This document shows positions 11,991 through 26,900 of a stretch of 64,000 nucleotides of DNA, piece by piece. The notes below the pieces were generated by a model that made no database searches, was not told the origin of the DNA, and saw only the letters and a list, made by a program, of their open reading frames with translations. The stretch's first letter is position 1; each line of letters starts with the position of its first letter. This DNA is from Montifringilla adamsi (taxonomy: Eukaryota; Chordata; Aves; Passeriformes; Passeridae): assembly GCA_017590115.1 (NCBI GenBank), contig JAGGNK010006559.1, positions 989,231-1,053,230 on the forward strand, in the 5' to 3' direction. Made by a program: the position numbers and the translations under genes.

Positions 11991-14900
11991 GGCCGCAGCG
12001 GGACCCTCGCTGGGCTGCTGGCCATCCCCTAGCGGGGCTCACACCGACCCCGGGCAGGGGGTTCGGCGCTGCGGTCTTAAAATCCGTGCAACAAAGAATA
12101 TTGGCCGCGAACGTGCTGCTGTCAGTGGCATTTGGGGTAGGTGGGGGGCTGATGGCACACGGGGAGATGAGGGGTCTTCCTTCGCTGAAGGACCTTTAAT
12201 GGGTGCTGAAAAGTTTGAGGAGGCTCCTTTAGCCTCGCTTATTGTTGTGTTTTTATACTGAAGAGCTGTCGCGTTCGGCAGCTCCCTTCAGTGGAGCGGC
12301 TCTACCCCACCCCAGCAGGTGTTTGGGATCTTGTGACCAGCACGGCTCCAGCCGGGAAGGGAACTCACGGAGTTGTTTGCTGTAGGATCCCGTGGGGTGA
12401 TGGCAGCGTCGCTCCCTGGCGCAGGTAGAACAACCTGCAGGGAGCCGACAGTGAGTACCCTGAGAGCTGTCGGTGCTCAGCTGTGCCCTAAAATGATCCG
12501 TGTGTTGGTGCATGCTGGAGGGAGTGTGCAACAACGCTCAGTCGTGATGTCTCGGATTTAGGAGGAAGCGTAGGAAAAATCGAGTGCCTTGGCAACGTGA
12601 ACCATTCCAGACTGAACAGAGAGGGAAGAGGACAAGAAAAAAACAAGTGTATTTTCAAACAAAAGGCCAAATCTAACTCTCCAGCACAAAAGGAAAAGAC
12701 TTTCTCATTGAAGCCCGTGGGGGCTGGGCTGGCATGAATTTAGCTGAAGAACTGTGTCTGGTTGTGAGTGGAAAACGAGGATGCCATGTGCTTGTGTGTC
12801 TCTGTGTGCAAGGAACTGCATCCAAACCTGCTGCCAGGGGATGGTGAGTTGCAAGTTTCAAACCCAGCAAGGAGGAGAATGGGCCCAAGGCAAGAGACAA
12901 TTGCACATTTCATTCCAGTTGACATCTTAAATATAGACTGTGTGGTCTGAGGTCAGCTTCCAAGCAGGAGACAAATTCTAGGGATCTGCTTAGGTATGGA
13001 AATTAGAGGGGGCAGCAGCGGTATTAGCCAGATGTGTGTGATATTAACTTGCTGTTAAAAGCAGGATTTCTGCAGCAAAATAAATACATCCTTTTGGTTC
13101 TAACATTTTTTTTGGTGGATGTGGGTGTTGTTGTTCAGGGGTTGTTCTGTCCAGAAGAGGCTGTTGAGATGTGAGGTTCTCTGGTGGTTGTTTCCACACC
13201 CCTTCAGTTCCCTGTGCCCCTCCCTGTCCTGTTTTGTACAAAGTGAGAGGCTGGGATTCCTTTCCTGGTGGCATGAGTTTGCATGTAGATCCTCAGCCTG
13301 TTTTGGAACAGCCTCTCCAGAGAAGTCATCCCTTCACAAGGAAGTGTGTGGGGGTTTAGCGTGCAGCGAGGGAATGAGATCCACAATCCAGCCCACCCTG
13401 GTGCCTGATCACGCTCATTTACCAGGTTTGGCTGCAGTGCCTGTGCTCCATGCAGGAAGGCCATCCTGGTGAGGAGCTGCTGCTGGCATCTGCAGGCCTG
13501 GAAGGTGCCAGGCCTGACCCAGGAGCTGCAGTGGCCTGGAGCACTGTCACAGCCCCTGAGCAGGGGACACTTTGGCTGCAGGCTCGTTCCTGCACTGAAC
13601 AGAAGCCACTTTTCTGGGGCAGTTCTAACAGCAGACTCAGTTTTCTCTCCCCATGTTCCTGATCTGCAGTGAGATCCAATTGACAGCTCACATGCAGCTT
13701 CCATCTGCTTTTTTCCCTTTCTCTCCCCAAAGGGGAGGAAGCAGTTGTGTGAGAAGCCAGCACTGCTGGTGAAGCCCAGCGTGTCCTCTTGTATTCCCTT
13801 GCAGCTTGACATGGAGCTTAGCAGCCACCTCTGCCTCCAGGGAGCAAGAAAGGGTGGAAAAGGCCTGGAAGATATGAGTTGGGCTGCAGTGTCCAAGAGC
13901 TGGTCCTGTATGGGTGCTGAGAATGGATGAATTTGGTGGAGGCAAAGGAGAATCTTAGAGATTTAGAAATGTGATCTCTGCTATGAAATGGTTTTGTTAG
14001 TACCTGACTAGTCATGTCTCAGCAACCTGGCTACTGGTAGCTGATACTGTTCCAGCCTAATATTATTCATGAGGCAGTTTTTCTATTTATGTTAATCACA
14101 GATACATTTGCATGTTAATGGCAGTGTTTGTCTCAAAGCTAATATTTTCATGGGAAGAGCAAGGAGGTGTTTGAACAGGCTTTTGGAATGGGTCAGGAGG
14201 GGCTGAGTGGGGAGAATCAAGTGGAAATTTTTGGCCTTGTGTTCCAGGATTAGGCAGAAGGCAGTTCCTTCACAAGTGTCAACTGGATGGGTTTCCTAGG
14301 AGTGCTCATGATAGGGAAAGTGGAGCGATTAAGGACTGTGAGATGCCAAACTGAATTGAAGGGGAATGTTCAGCAGGGCCAGGGGCAGCCCTCTCACAGG
14401 CATGTGGACAGATAGGTGGCTTTTCAAAGGGCAAGGATACAACACCACCCTCAGCCCAACTTGCCTCCCTGGCAGCCCAGTTTTGACTCAGCTTCTGCAG
14501 GCTTGTAGATTAGCTCCCCACTGACTCCATGCTTCCTCTGCTGAAGTATTTAATGTGATTTCTGATGCTAAGCAGAATCTAGAGTTCCCTCCCTCCTGCA
14601 AACCAGCAGCCTTTTCTTGCTCAAGGCTTTAGACTGCTGATGTGTGGAGTAATATTTAGGATCTGAAGGGACTGTAAATTCCAGAGTCAATGTGTAGTTT
14701 GTAGGGAGGAACAGGCACTGAATATATATATTTTTATGCAGTCTCTTTCAAGTGAAACTGGGCTGGGTTCTGCCTTCAGGGAGCTGGAAACCCTCCTGGA
14801 GCCCATGGAAGTAGGGTGGTACCACAGACACTGGTGGGACATAGAGGGATCTTTGGTAGAATGATGGTGGCCTGGCTTTGCAGACAGTGCTCTGGGTGCT

Positions 14901-17900
14901 GTCCTGCATCCCTGTGCTGGGAATGGGTCATTGGCACTGCCTGGGTGCCTGGGACCTTCCAGGCTGATGCTTCTGAACACCCTGAGCACTTTCTAACACC
15001 ATGTCCTGTGTCTCAGCAGGCACAGCTGGCTTGGTGTGAGAAGTGCCCAAAGGGGCCTGAGCCTGTCTGAGCTTGCAGTTAACTAAAGCAGGAAATGTGG
15101 AAGTGAGAAAACCGAGTGAGAGTGACAGGCTCCTCTGCACCTCTTTGGACATCTCTTCATTCTTGAGCAGATCCTTGGGTGGCTCTGTCAAGCTCAAAGT
15201 TTTAGGAGCCCAAAGAGCCCATGAAAGAATCCTATCCCAGCATCCCAGGAGTAGCTGCACAGTTAGTGTGCAAGAGATAACGGCTCTTCAGGAAGGAAGT
15301 TTATTTTCTCCAAATATTTGTTTACACAATTAGGTTTAGAGCACAGTGTTGCTGTCAAACCTTTTCCTGTATTTCTGACCAGGACTTTGCAAAGAGAATG
15401 GAATTGACTACTCTACCTCCAAAACACCTGGTTGTGGAAGGCAGTAATCATATTTCCAAAAGACATACCTGAAATCTTTAGCTCCCTCCTTTCCAGAACC
15501 AGTAGAACTTCCAGGTATGGGGGAAGTAAGAATAAGAGGAATGTCCTCAAATCTCAGAGCTTAGAGACACGAAGAGCAGTGGACCAGGCTGTCCTGTACG
15601 TGCAGCCCCAGTCCAGGCAGGACATTAGAGTCTGCCTGAGTGCTGCTTCATGCTTGAGAGAAGAGAAGGAGCACAAGTGGCTTCTGCTGAGCAATTACCC
15701 ACATCCTTGTAAAGCAGAGCAGCAGTGGGGATTGCCCTCGGGTTGGAGTGAGGCATCTTCAGGCTCCACAGTTACAGGATGTTTCTGTCTCTGGAAGCTG
15801 CTGCCTCTTGGTACCTGAGCTGCTAAAAGATGAGCAATGTTACTGCCTTTGATGTAGGGAAGAGAAGGACCAGAGGGCTCTAGGGAGGGGATTCATGGCA
15901 CTTTTTCACATGGGTGCTGGTGCACCTAGGTGGTGCTGGCCTTTACAAATCCCTGATCTGGTATGATAACAGTACCTGCCTTTGTGAGGAATGTCTCTCC
16001 TTTATCCCCACAAATGGTGTGTCTTTGTCCAGTTCTCATTTTTAGCTTATCCTCCCCTGGATTGGGTTTTTGAGTGTGCTTTGCCTCAGTTCTGCCATTC
16101 CTGAGCACTGGAATATGGGACTCGAGGATGGGGTTTGCATGTTTCATGTGGACATCACTCCTATCCTGAGTTTTGTTAGGTTGATGGCTGATGCTCCTGA
16201 GGCAAGGATAGTGCTTTCACTGCACGTGGGCATAGTACCAATGCATTGAAGCTTTTAGTGGAATAAATTGCTTATTCCCAAGTGCTGACTTTGGAGTTTT
16301 GTGAGCTAAACGTGGCCCAAATTATCTTTGAATTCTGAGTCTTGTATGACTTGCAAAGTAGCAGATTGAAGCAGCAGGTGGAATTGGGTATCTGTGTTTG
16401 AGGCTTTGGTGACGAGGCCTTCAGATCTGTTAGAAATAGATTATAGAGGTTATAGAGTCTGGTCTCTCTGGTTATAGAGCTGCTTTTGAGGCTTGATGTC
16501 ACAGCAGTCCATGGGGAGAGTGAAAGCTGAGGGGAGCTTCCCCACAATGACAGAGCCAGCTGCCTTTGCCAGGAGCAGGGAAGTTTACCTGCATTTTTCC
16601 TGCCCTCACTATATTTGTTAAATTACCCATTGGTCCCACATTTGGCTTTGGTACAGCATTCAAAATCTGGGCAATAAGGAGCTTTAATGACCTCTTAGAG
16701 ACACCTAGTGCTTGTGTGCTGTTTCTGGAAGGTTTTTTCCCCTAGCAAGAGGTGTGAGAACAGATGTGATGTGCTTACCTGCAGCAACTTCTTGGAGTTG
16801 GGATGGAAAAGCAGGATAATGATGTTGCTGGGGTTTGGATTGTCCTGAGGAGCTGGCCTCAGGGTGTTGTGTTCCACGGAGTCCCACTGGGGTGGAGGGG
16901 AGAGGTCCAGACAGTCCCTGCACCCACCTTTGGGTGCAGCTCATGGAGAGCTGAAGCAGCTTTGGAGTACCCCAAGCCAGGCACAAGAATGTGGAGGCAG
17001 AAAAATGGGCGTCTCTGCCCTAACAATGCATCTGCAGCCCCAGCACAGCAGTGTAGACAGGGATATTCATCAGCAAGCCAGAGGAATTCATCCTGCCTTT
17101 GCTTGGGATGTGAAATGCCAGTGTGGATAGGAGGGGGATGAGTGAGGGGGTCAGATGAATTCTGAGTCTATTCTCCAGTGCTTTGCCTACCCTCATCTGA
17201 AACAACTCAAGTGACAGAGCTCCAGGCACTTCCCTGGAGAGATCATTCCACAGTCTAAATCTCTTTTTGCTAGGAAATGTTTCTTGATAACCAGCCAGAT
17301 TTTTCCTTTGCTTATTCTTAGCATCAGAGCACCCAAAGATGATCCCTCTTCTTCCTGGAGGGGCTACAACTCCTCCCCCTCCTCCCTTGGCTCCAGCGTT
17401 CGTCTGAGATGTTGAGTCATATCTTGACTAAGAATGTCAGGATCTGGCCTTTTCTCTGTGCTTTTTATCTGGCTTCTTAAGTTGGCCCTTGCAGAATGCA
17501 GGATGCTCTGCTGGGCTCTGTATTGCCCTTGTGGTGCTTGTGTACGTTGGTGTGTGTTTGTGTGCATCACACAGGGCCAGGCCTCTCCTGCCATAGCTCC
17601 CTGATTTGTGAATCGGATCATGGAGCTTTTGTAAAAGCCGAAAATCCCAGATACTTCTCTTCATTCCTTGCTTCTTTTCTTCTTTTAACCAGTAATCATG
17701 CTGGTCCTTGCCTCTCTCCTGATCCTTGTGTTTCTGCCACAGACAAGATCAGCTTTCCTTTTGCTCTCCCATTGTGTCTCACCTTGTTCAACACCTGTGT
17801 CAAGCCCCATTGATTCACTGGGACCCTTTTCCAGCTCTTAATAGACTTAAGATGTGGCCTGCAAGTCCTTTCACGTTGTTTCTTTGTCTTTTTTTTCCCC

Positions 17901-20900
17901 TGGAGCTTTAGACACATCCAAATTATGTAACATTTGTGTTGATGTTCATCTGCAAGTGCCTGTCTAACTTGACACTCGCTGTATCTGCTGCAGGTTGTGC
18001 ATTCCTCACATACTGTGCCAGAGACTCTGCCATCAAAGCCCAAACAGCCCTGCATGAACAGAAGACTTTGCCAGGGGTAAGTCCCAGTGAATTGTCTGGA
18101 GCTGATGCCGTGGGCAGGATGATGGGGAATTTTCAGGGGAGGGAGTGAGGTGAGAAGTGGCTTAGATCAGTTTTCCTGCTTGTGGAAGAGAAGGGTGTTT
18201 CAGGGCTTAGAACAGGGATATGGGAGTGGAAGCACAGCACTGCTCTTCAGAGCTGCTGCTTTTTTTTCTCTGGCCAGGCCTTTTTCTTTGCTGCTCTTTG
18301 CTCTCTGTGGTGTGACAGGACACCTTCAGCTTTCTGTCCCTGTCACAAGGGAGCTGTGGGCTTTGGGGTGAAGCATGTGGATGCACAGTGGGCATTGCTG
18401 AAAAACTCACATGAGATAAAATACCAGAGCCTTTCTCCAGGTGTGCAGAATCTCCTGGTGCATCAATTCTACTCTGCCATTGCCCTGCAGGGTGCCTGGA
18501 TGGAGCTCTGATGCAGTGGCTGAATTGGATCAGCCTCTCAAAAATAAAAAAATACACTTGCTACATGCCGTTGTTTGGAAGAGAAATGAGTTATTTTTAG
18601 GTGAGAGAAGGACTGCTGGTCTGTTCCTGGGTCTTGCTCACTCCACAGCTGGTCTTGGGAGCAGAGTTCAGTGGGATTTGAGGGAGGCTGGGCACTGTGG
18701 AACAGGTTCCTCCTTGCCTGGCACTCCTCTGCCTCCCTGGGACCTGCTGGAGAGCTGAAAGGACTTCTGGATTGTTGCCTTCCCATTTTGGTATGATTTA
18801 AGAGCTTTGACTGGGCAGTTCCCTTGCTGTACTGAGGGGGTTGATCAAGCACATTGAAAGGATTCATTTGGAGGTGAGTAGGAGGAGGAGTTGGGTACTT
18901 ATAGATAGAAGCTCACAGGAGGCCCTGAGTGCTCAAGGCAACAGAATAATTAATGTAAACCAGGGGTCTCTGGAGGGTGGTTAGGAATTCTTAACCATAA
19001 CATTTTTTCTTTAACCCATACAGGTCCAAAGAGCTTCCCTCACCTCTCCCAGCTGCCCTCAAAACCTCCACACACACACACATCCTTTTCTGTATTTGTT
19101 TACTGTGCTTTTTTGGCATGGCCCTGTGCTGGCATCTGAGTGCTGGAAAATGCATGTGACTTAATTATCACTTAACAAGGTCCTTATCTCAGGACAGCCA
19201 GGGGAAAGAGTACAGATAACCAGCACAAATCTGCCTGAGATATTTTTGTGTGGTGGGAAATGCTTGGATTTTTGAACTAAAGCAGTGTAACCTCGTGTGT
19301 TGGTCCAGGGCAGAGCTGACAGTGTCTATAAGAGCAAGTCAAAGGATGCAGGAGCAGCTGAGAGGAGTCATGATACAGTGCTGTTAATGCAGTGGGGAAG
19401 TCAGATGTGTCTCTGAAAAATTATTCATGGGAGGCTTGGTGGATTCAAGGCAATCTCAGTTTTGCTACAGTTCTACGTCGGGGATTTGTTGCATGTTTCA
19501 CTGTGTTCTCTACTGTCTGTGCTCTCAGGGGTTGTAGAGAGCTGCATGGAGCAGTGTTTAAAGCAGCAATTTATCTATGATGTGGTGATCTAAAGGCTTT
19601 TTATGTTAAGGGAGGTGTAAGACACTGCCTGGGAACAGTAAGAAATCTGTGGTAGGTGAGTACTTTTGAACATACTTGTCTGGAGACAGTTAATGAGCAG
19701 TGTGGTGTAATTATGTTTCAGGATTAGGATGAAGATGAGCTGTGCTGCATTTGGAGCTATTTTCAGGCTGCCAATATAGCACTTCATCACATTTAGTTTC
19801 TCTTTTGTTCAGTCCCTCAGTGACCAAGAAGGCACAATTCTCTCTCTCTTTGGTAATGTAGAGAAGGTTGCTTGGCATGGACGTGGGCTGGGTGAGCTGA
19901 GGTGGCTTTCAGCCATGGTTTGCTGGTGTCTGTAGAATCACCTGTCCTTGTGGGCAGCACTTTGGAAATGAATCACAGACAGGCAGTTGCTTCCCTGTTT
20001 TAGGAACAAGGACATAAAATTTCATCTCTGTATATTCACATCTGGATCATCTTCTGATGATTTCTAGGGCAAAACCAATCCCCAGGAGTTCAGCCAGGGC
20101 CCAGCAAAGGGCAGAGCACAGAATGTACTGACCACACCACTGAGATTTCAGTCAATGGGCCACAGTCTGGTAAACAACTGATTTCTTGTGCATTTTACCC
20201 ATATCCTTTCTCTGTATTGCACGTAGCAGGAGAAGAAAGAAGGATGAAGGGTTATGAAGTGTAGGGTAACACAAATTGTCACCTGAGTGCATAACCAAGG
20301 CTCAGCAGGTCTACAGACAGCAAGGGATCAAACTGGCAGAGGAAGGATCTTGTGCTGATCCTACACTTGCTGTTGTACCACCAAGCAATTGCAGATGCCA
20401 CAAGAACCAAAGTACCTCCCTTTGTTGGTCTCAATGCAGAGAGCTGTGGTAGAACTCAACAGTTCATGAACCTGAATAGAGACAAATGACTTTTTTGGTC
20501 TAGACTGAGGATTTGGTAAGGACAGAGTTATGGAAGTGCTTTGATATTGTTTCTGAGATACTCAGGCTGTGATCAGGCAGCTGGAGCAGGACTTCTGGCT
20601 TCTCTTCCAGGCTGTCACTGGGTAGGTCTGGGCCCACAGAGATGTTGCTGAGGTCCTCCAGCTCTGATGCCAGCAATGTCAGCCCACCTGCAGGGCCATG
20701 AGTGCAGTGGAGCTTACCTTGGCTTTTATATATAGTTATATTTGTAGTTTAGGTTTTCTACATAAGTCAGTAGGAATCACTGTTGTCTGTATTTATTCTT
20801 GTGGCATTTGGGGCAAGTTCTCTTTATATGAGGTCAAAATTCTCTTTTGCCTCTGAATTCAGTACTGTTGGATGTATGCTGAATGGAATTTAAACTCTGA

Positions 20901-23900
20901 AAGCTTATTTTTTAACAGCAAGGTTCAGCATCTTTTTCTGAGGTAACCAGAATTTTGGCTTTTACATTCTTTTATATGGACCAGTGTGCTCAGGGTATAA
21001 AGTAACAAGACTGTCATAGAATCATCAGGTTGGGAATGACCTCTGAGATCACTGAATCCAACCATTAACCCAGCACTGCCAAGTCCATGTCCTTAAGTGC
21101 CACATCTGATGGTGACTCAACCAGTCTCACCTGTACAGCTGCATATTGTATTATCTAACACACCTGTGCTGCCCTCAGAGCTGGTGAATTGTTGAAATCA
21201 GGCCTTTAAGGCTATTTCCTAAATTTGGTGTCCTCTTCAGCTGCCAGCCAGCCCAGCAGTGCAGTATTTCACCTTCTCCCCACTCCCTGGCACACTCCTC
21301 CCTGCCTCAGTGAAATGATATTATATCTCAATAACCCATGCCTTTGATTCGTGATTGTGCCTTCACTTTGCTGAGTTCTGAAAGGAATTGGAGAGGTTAT
21401 TAATGACACACAGTGATCACACAGCAAGTTAAAGCCTCTTGCTAAGTGAAATTTGAGGGAAAAGCATCCAGCTTTTCAATATTTCGCAGAAACGCTTTAT
21501 GTCTCTTTTCATTTGCAGCCAGACAGTTGCAAATTACATAAAATTGCTCCTGAAGAAGAAGAGGAAGAAGAATAGAGGGAGGAAGTGGAGGGGGGGAGGT
21601 TTAAAAAAGTAATTCTTTTGGCAAGGTACAGTTACAGTTTTATTTCTATGCAGAACAAAGAAAGGCCTGCTGAAAGGTAGGCAAGTAAGTGGCAGAAATT
21701 GGTATTGATCCAAGCTGGGAATACGGGCAGTTTAAGAGCAGTGATGAGGGTACTGAAATGTGGCTACATCATAGGGAGAACTCATGGATGCAGGGACACA
21801 GGAATGGAAAATTACAGAGAGCAGCAGCATGAGAGCAGACAGAGACTCTGGGAATGCACCAGGGGTTGAGATGCTGCAGCACTAATTCAGGTGGTTGGGC
21901 ACCAGCATCGTGCAGAGACCAGCAGAGCTGGAGCAGAGGGATCCCTGCGGGTAGGCTGTATCCTGTGCTGCCAGGAGCAAGGGCTCACCTGGGCCATCTG
22001 TCAGGATCCACAGCCCGTGGTGGCAGGAGGGAGCACAGGTGACTGGAGGGACTTTGATGGAGAAGGCAATGCATCTCATTCTTCCCTCCCCTCTCGTTTG
22101 TGCACCAGCCTAGACCAGTATTTCTGAAAGTTTCAGGTGGTCTAAATGTTTGCCTGAGGTTTGAAGCTGGGCCCCACTCATTAATCTTTGCAGCTTGAAC
22201 CCTTGAACAGGGCAAGGTGGAGAAGTTCTTTCCATGTCCATCCTGCAGGTTTGATAGACAATACCAGCAAGTTGCTGAGAGCCATGCAGCATTATCAGTT
22301 AGGGATACAGAGAGCATGCCAAGGCTATCTCATGGAAATGGCAGCACCAGGACATGAAGGTGCTGGGCTAAAGCAGCCCCTGGGCAAGAAGCAGCAGAAG
22401 TGCCTGTTCAGTGCAGAGGGAATTGAAAATACTTGTGCTCTTGAGGGTTTGACTTGAGGGGCTGAGAACTCTCAGTGAGGCAAAGCAGCTGCCCAGTGAA
22501 GTGCCTACGTTGAAAATCAAGCTGCCAAGGCAGACACTGCCTCCTGTTCCCTATGGAATTGGAAGAGCAGTGAAATCAAAGATCAGCACCCGTTCCCACA
22601 TGCTGACCAAGTGAACACATGCAGCCTGTCCTGTGCACCAGGGCTCTTCCTTTCTCCAGAGAAGTTGCTGCCCTTTGCACAGCCAGGCCCTGGCATCTCC
22701 TTGCAGCACAAAGCTTTGACTTTTGCCTCCCAGAGCTGGGTCTTCCCTGGTGGTCTCACTTACCTGTGCTGGTGAACTCCCCTGCACCTGTGCCCACACA
22801 GACCTTGCTCTTTGCAAAGGCACCACCCTCCTGAGTGAGGCTCCACATTCCCACCTCCGCGGGGTCATTTGGGGTGTGTGCCTGCACACAAGTGTTTGTG
22901 AACATGGATGTAGATGGGATCATGGGATAATTTATGGCGCAAGAGACCCTTGGGGTCTCTGCTCAAACCCCACTCAAAGCAGGGCTGACTACACCAGATC
23001 ACTGAGGGCTTTCTCCAAATGAGATTTGACTGTCTCCAGGGGCATCCTGCAGTCACCTGGGGCCTCTTTTCTAGTCTGCCAGCACCCCTAAAGGGAAACA
23101 GCTTATCTCATATCAGCCCAGAAGAGGCTCAGGGGATTTATTTGGTGATGCTGGGGCTTGGGCCCGTTTTGGGTGGATTTTCCCGTGGGTGTGTCAGTAT
23201 GAGGTTTTGCTCTGCTCAGATTGTCAGTGTTAGTGGTTGCCAAGGGAACCTGCACAGCCACTCTGTGTGCAGGCAGAGGGTCCCTGTGCCTGTCCCCCTC
23301 TGTTACATCAGCAGAGGTGTCTTTTCCTGGCCACTGTCATTACCTGCCATGGGGCAGGGGAAGGGCACAGCTGCAGCAGCCCAGTGGCAGCACTGAACCT
23401 GCCAGCACAGCCAGGAGAGGCTTGTGCAGGCTCTGCAGAGCTGCTGTGTCCATCAGCTCAGACACTGCTGCCCCAGGCTCTTCCCTTGCCTGCTCTTTTG
23501 GGGTCTTTGGAGGCTGCAGCTTGTGTACAGAGGAGCCCCTGGAGGTGCTCGCTGGACCAGTGGTGCACCAGTGGGCACAGGGAAAGGCTCAGTGTGCTGG
23601 GTGTCCTTTCCAGTGGAAAGATCAAAGCCAGCTGAGTGTGTGCTCCCAGCTTTTCCCTCTGCAGTTTCTTGCACTTGCTCAGGGGAACTTGATGACCCAT
23701 CTCACATCTTACTCCTGCTTTTTGCAGTCCTTAAGCCCTAAGCATTCCTTGGGCCTGCTGAGCATTTTCTACTTCAGTGGGAGTGACAAATGTGACAAGT
23801 CTTGGGCAAGTCTCTGAAGCAAGATGCTGCAGCTGACACAGGACTGTGGGTCTGAGCACCCAGCTGTGCCTGAGTCCTCAGGCCCATGGCTTTCTGGAGG

Positions 23901-26900
23901 CCAGAACGATCTCTTGTGGTCTTGATGAACTTTCTAGAGGAGTTTTTGGGTTTTCGGTTTCATCAGTCCTTCAACAATCTTCCTTGCTTATGCAAAAAGC
24001 TGTAGCTGAGCCACGCAGGCAGAAGCTATGTGGTTGTACTCTGGGAATCACGTCCTGCTTTCTGCCACAGACTTTCTGCATGATCTTCATCACCACATGC
24101 CTCGATTCCTCCACCTGGAACACACTGCTCATAATTATCCTTGTCTCCTCCATAGCAGGATTGAACGAGGTGAATTCATAAGCAGCCTTTAGAGCTGTGC
24201 CAGAACTTGGTACTAATGTTGCTCATGTTTCTGTATGAGACAACCCCTCTTTCTCAGGGAAGGATGGTTCTCCTGGACAGGACTAAGGCACACTGAGATG
24301 TCAGAGGGAAGATGCAAACAGGACATTTGAGCACTGAGACTGGCACCAATCCATCCCTGTTTGCATTCTCAATCAGAAATGGAATCCAAATGAACAAATT
24401 AGCATTTAGATTTATGTGCTCTGCCCAGTTAGAAGTGATTATGATCATTCAGGCAGGGCATTTTTAACTGGCCAGAGGAGGACAAGCCCACAATTTGTAA
24501 AGTGAAGAGCGTAGGACCTAATTCTGCCAATGGCCTTGGATGCCTTTTGGTTCCTGACATCCCAGAGGGGCCAGCCTGCATTGTGTGCTTTGTACACTCT
24601 GCTTCTGACCCTCTTAACACTGTGAGGTTCCCCTGCATTGCACCTAAGGGGCTATTTTACATCACTTACTTGTAATTAATAGAGAGGCTTGCCCTGCTGT
24701 CCCAGGGGGCTTTTTCCTTCCATCCAGCTTTTGCAATTTGAAAGCTGAAGAAGGGGGATCTGGGAATCTTCTCCTTGAAGAACGGGGCTACCAGCTTGCT
24801 GAGCTGACTGACAGCTCATGCTGGGCACTGATTAAACACAGGGAGCCAGTTCACCTCAGAAGTCTTTATTTCGGGTGTGATGAGAGAAGTGGTGCATTTT
24901 GGCCTTGGTGAAACCAATAGCAAAGCTTCCTCTGACTTCAAGAGTGCCCGGATGTTTCCTTAGATTCTTGTTCTCTAGAGTGCTACAGAGGTGGGGAGCA
25001 TTTCCTCAAAAGCAGAGGGGGAGCCCAAGCAGAGCAGGGTTCCCTGCTTCTCTGTGCTGCCCAGTCCTGAGACTGGGGTGGGTGTAATCCAGACCCTTTC
25101 AGCAAGGCCTCTTAGCCTTGCCCCTTTCCTGGAAGCACCTGGGCTCCTCTGGGCTGCAGTGACCCTCCCTGTGGGTGTCTCCTCACAGTTCTCAGGGGGC
25201 TGCACAGGACATGGCTGCTGTGCTTTGTGTGATGCTCCTGAGGTGAGCTGCCACATTGCTTCCCACCAGGAACCCCCCAGAAAGGCAAGAAAGGCTGCAG
25301 GCTCATGAGAGGGGCAGTGGTGCAGGCAGAGAAACCTCTGTGAGAGCTGAGAGCAGGGTAGGGACAGCTGTGCTGGGGAAGTTGTTTATCCCGCCAGGAG
25401 GGAAATGTGAACAAGAAGCTGGAGCAGGGCAGTTGGAGCTTTGCTGCCCATCTGGTGCCCACTGCTGCTCCAGAGGAGTTCCTGAGTGCAGTGGGTCATG
25501 GAGCTGACAGCCCTTAGTGTCATCAGCAGCAAGTAAGGAGGACCCTGAGGTGTGACGATGAGGGACTGGGGCAGGGGACATTTGGTCCATGGTGTCCTGA
25601 CAGCGTGTGCTAAATGTTAATGTGATATTCCTAAGACTAATAATGCTCAGCTGAATAATTTAACAGGGAAGATGAAGCTCAGCTTGTGAGGCAGGTGCAG
25701 GCTCATGAATCATTTGGTGGAATTCTCCATCCTACACATGTGCTCACCTATGTGTTCCTGTGTGGTAAAAAGCATCCATGTCTGTGCATGTGCATCTTCT
25801 CCACTCTGGGAATTTAAGGCAGGCACATCCTGACTGCTGGATTCTGGGGCCAGCTGAGTGTATACAAATACAATTTTCTTATTCAGGTGTGCTCTCTGAT
25901 TACTGTGCAGCCTGAGGTGATGACTGGAGGCCAGGGAGAATTTGTACTTCCAGAGTTTGCTGTGTAAGCCAGAAGTGGGTCCTCCCTGCTGCCCTGTTCC
26001 TCTCTTTCTCCCTCAAATGGGAGAGGTAAAACTTGACCTCCCGCTGTGTGTTCCTGTAGGGGACAGAGCTCTTTGTCTGAGACCTGTAGACAGAGTTTAG
26101 GATCCCCCAGGGACAGTTCTTAAGGCCTTAAGGTGGTTGAGTTAAAGCTGATGTGGGCTCCCTCTGCTTGAGAGGCCTTTGACAATTTGTTCATCTTTGG
26201 TGGCAACATGAGACTTAGAAGGATTCAAGTGGTGGTGTCCTTCATGGAAGCCTCTTCTGTGCAAGGAGGACCATGGCTCCCTCTGCCTCAGCTGGGACAT
26301 CTCCTGTTTCAGGAAGAAGCTGCCAGACAATCCTGCTGCTCTTCTCCAAGCCTCAGCATCTGGACACATTTCTTGTATCTTGTTTTCTTCTCTCTACCCA
26401 TATCTTCCAGAGCAGACAAAGACCAGCTCAGAGACCTGACCTCAGGTTGGTGGGTCTCTCAGAGTCACTGGAGCTGGCAAGGCCTCTGAAAATGGGCAGC
26501 CCTTGGCCCAGGGCTTGTTGTGACATGGGCAGGGGGAAAGTCTTCCTGTGCCCACCGCAGGTGCTGTTTCAGGGGGGCAAGAGAGGAGCGGTGGCCAGAG
26601 CTGGGGGTTTCCTCACAGTGCTTCCTCTTGTAGCCCCAGCCAGGAGCTGCCTCTGGGTTTGCACCACTTCTAATCCAAACTGCTGTACTGGCACTGCCAC
26701 CTCAGTGCCAGGGCTGTGGGCACGTCACCTCACTGGGTCAGTGGCCCTGTGGGATGCACTCGCCCAGGGTGGCAGGTTTGGTGGGGTCACCACCCCTGGG
26801 GTCACGTCCCTGGGATGGGGGAAAGGATAGGGATGGACAGATGGGGAGAGGGGGCCCCTTCCCCAGAGATCATATCAAAATGTCTCTTTTGTGCAAAGCA

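Larger units (their letters stand above)
11675..17993 (+). other. CELF5: CELF5 intron 1
   Basis: The donor GTGAGC follows AAGG, and the acceptor is CTGCTGCAG before GTTGTGCATT. The 6.3-kb interval starts inside the CpG island, carries an old CR1 remnant near 17.2 kb and an AT-rich block at about 14040-14165 with an inverted octamer ATTTGCAT at 14106-14113. No additional exon is seen. Confidence 0.8.

Noticed and set aside
11194..12042. Long open frames on both strands through the CELF5 CpG island (up to 282 codons on the minus strand)
   Set aside because: GC-rich DNA lacks stop codons. The predicted peptides are low-complexity Arg/Pro/Ala strings overlapping the secure CELF5 exon 1 and have no domain or splice support.
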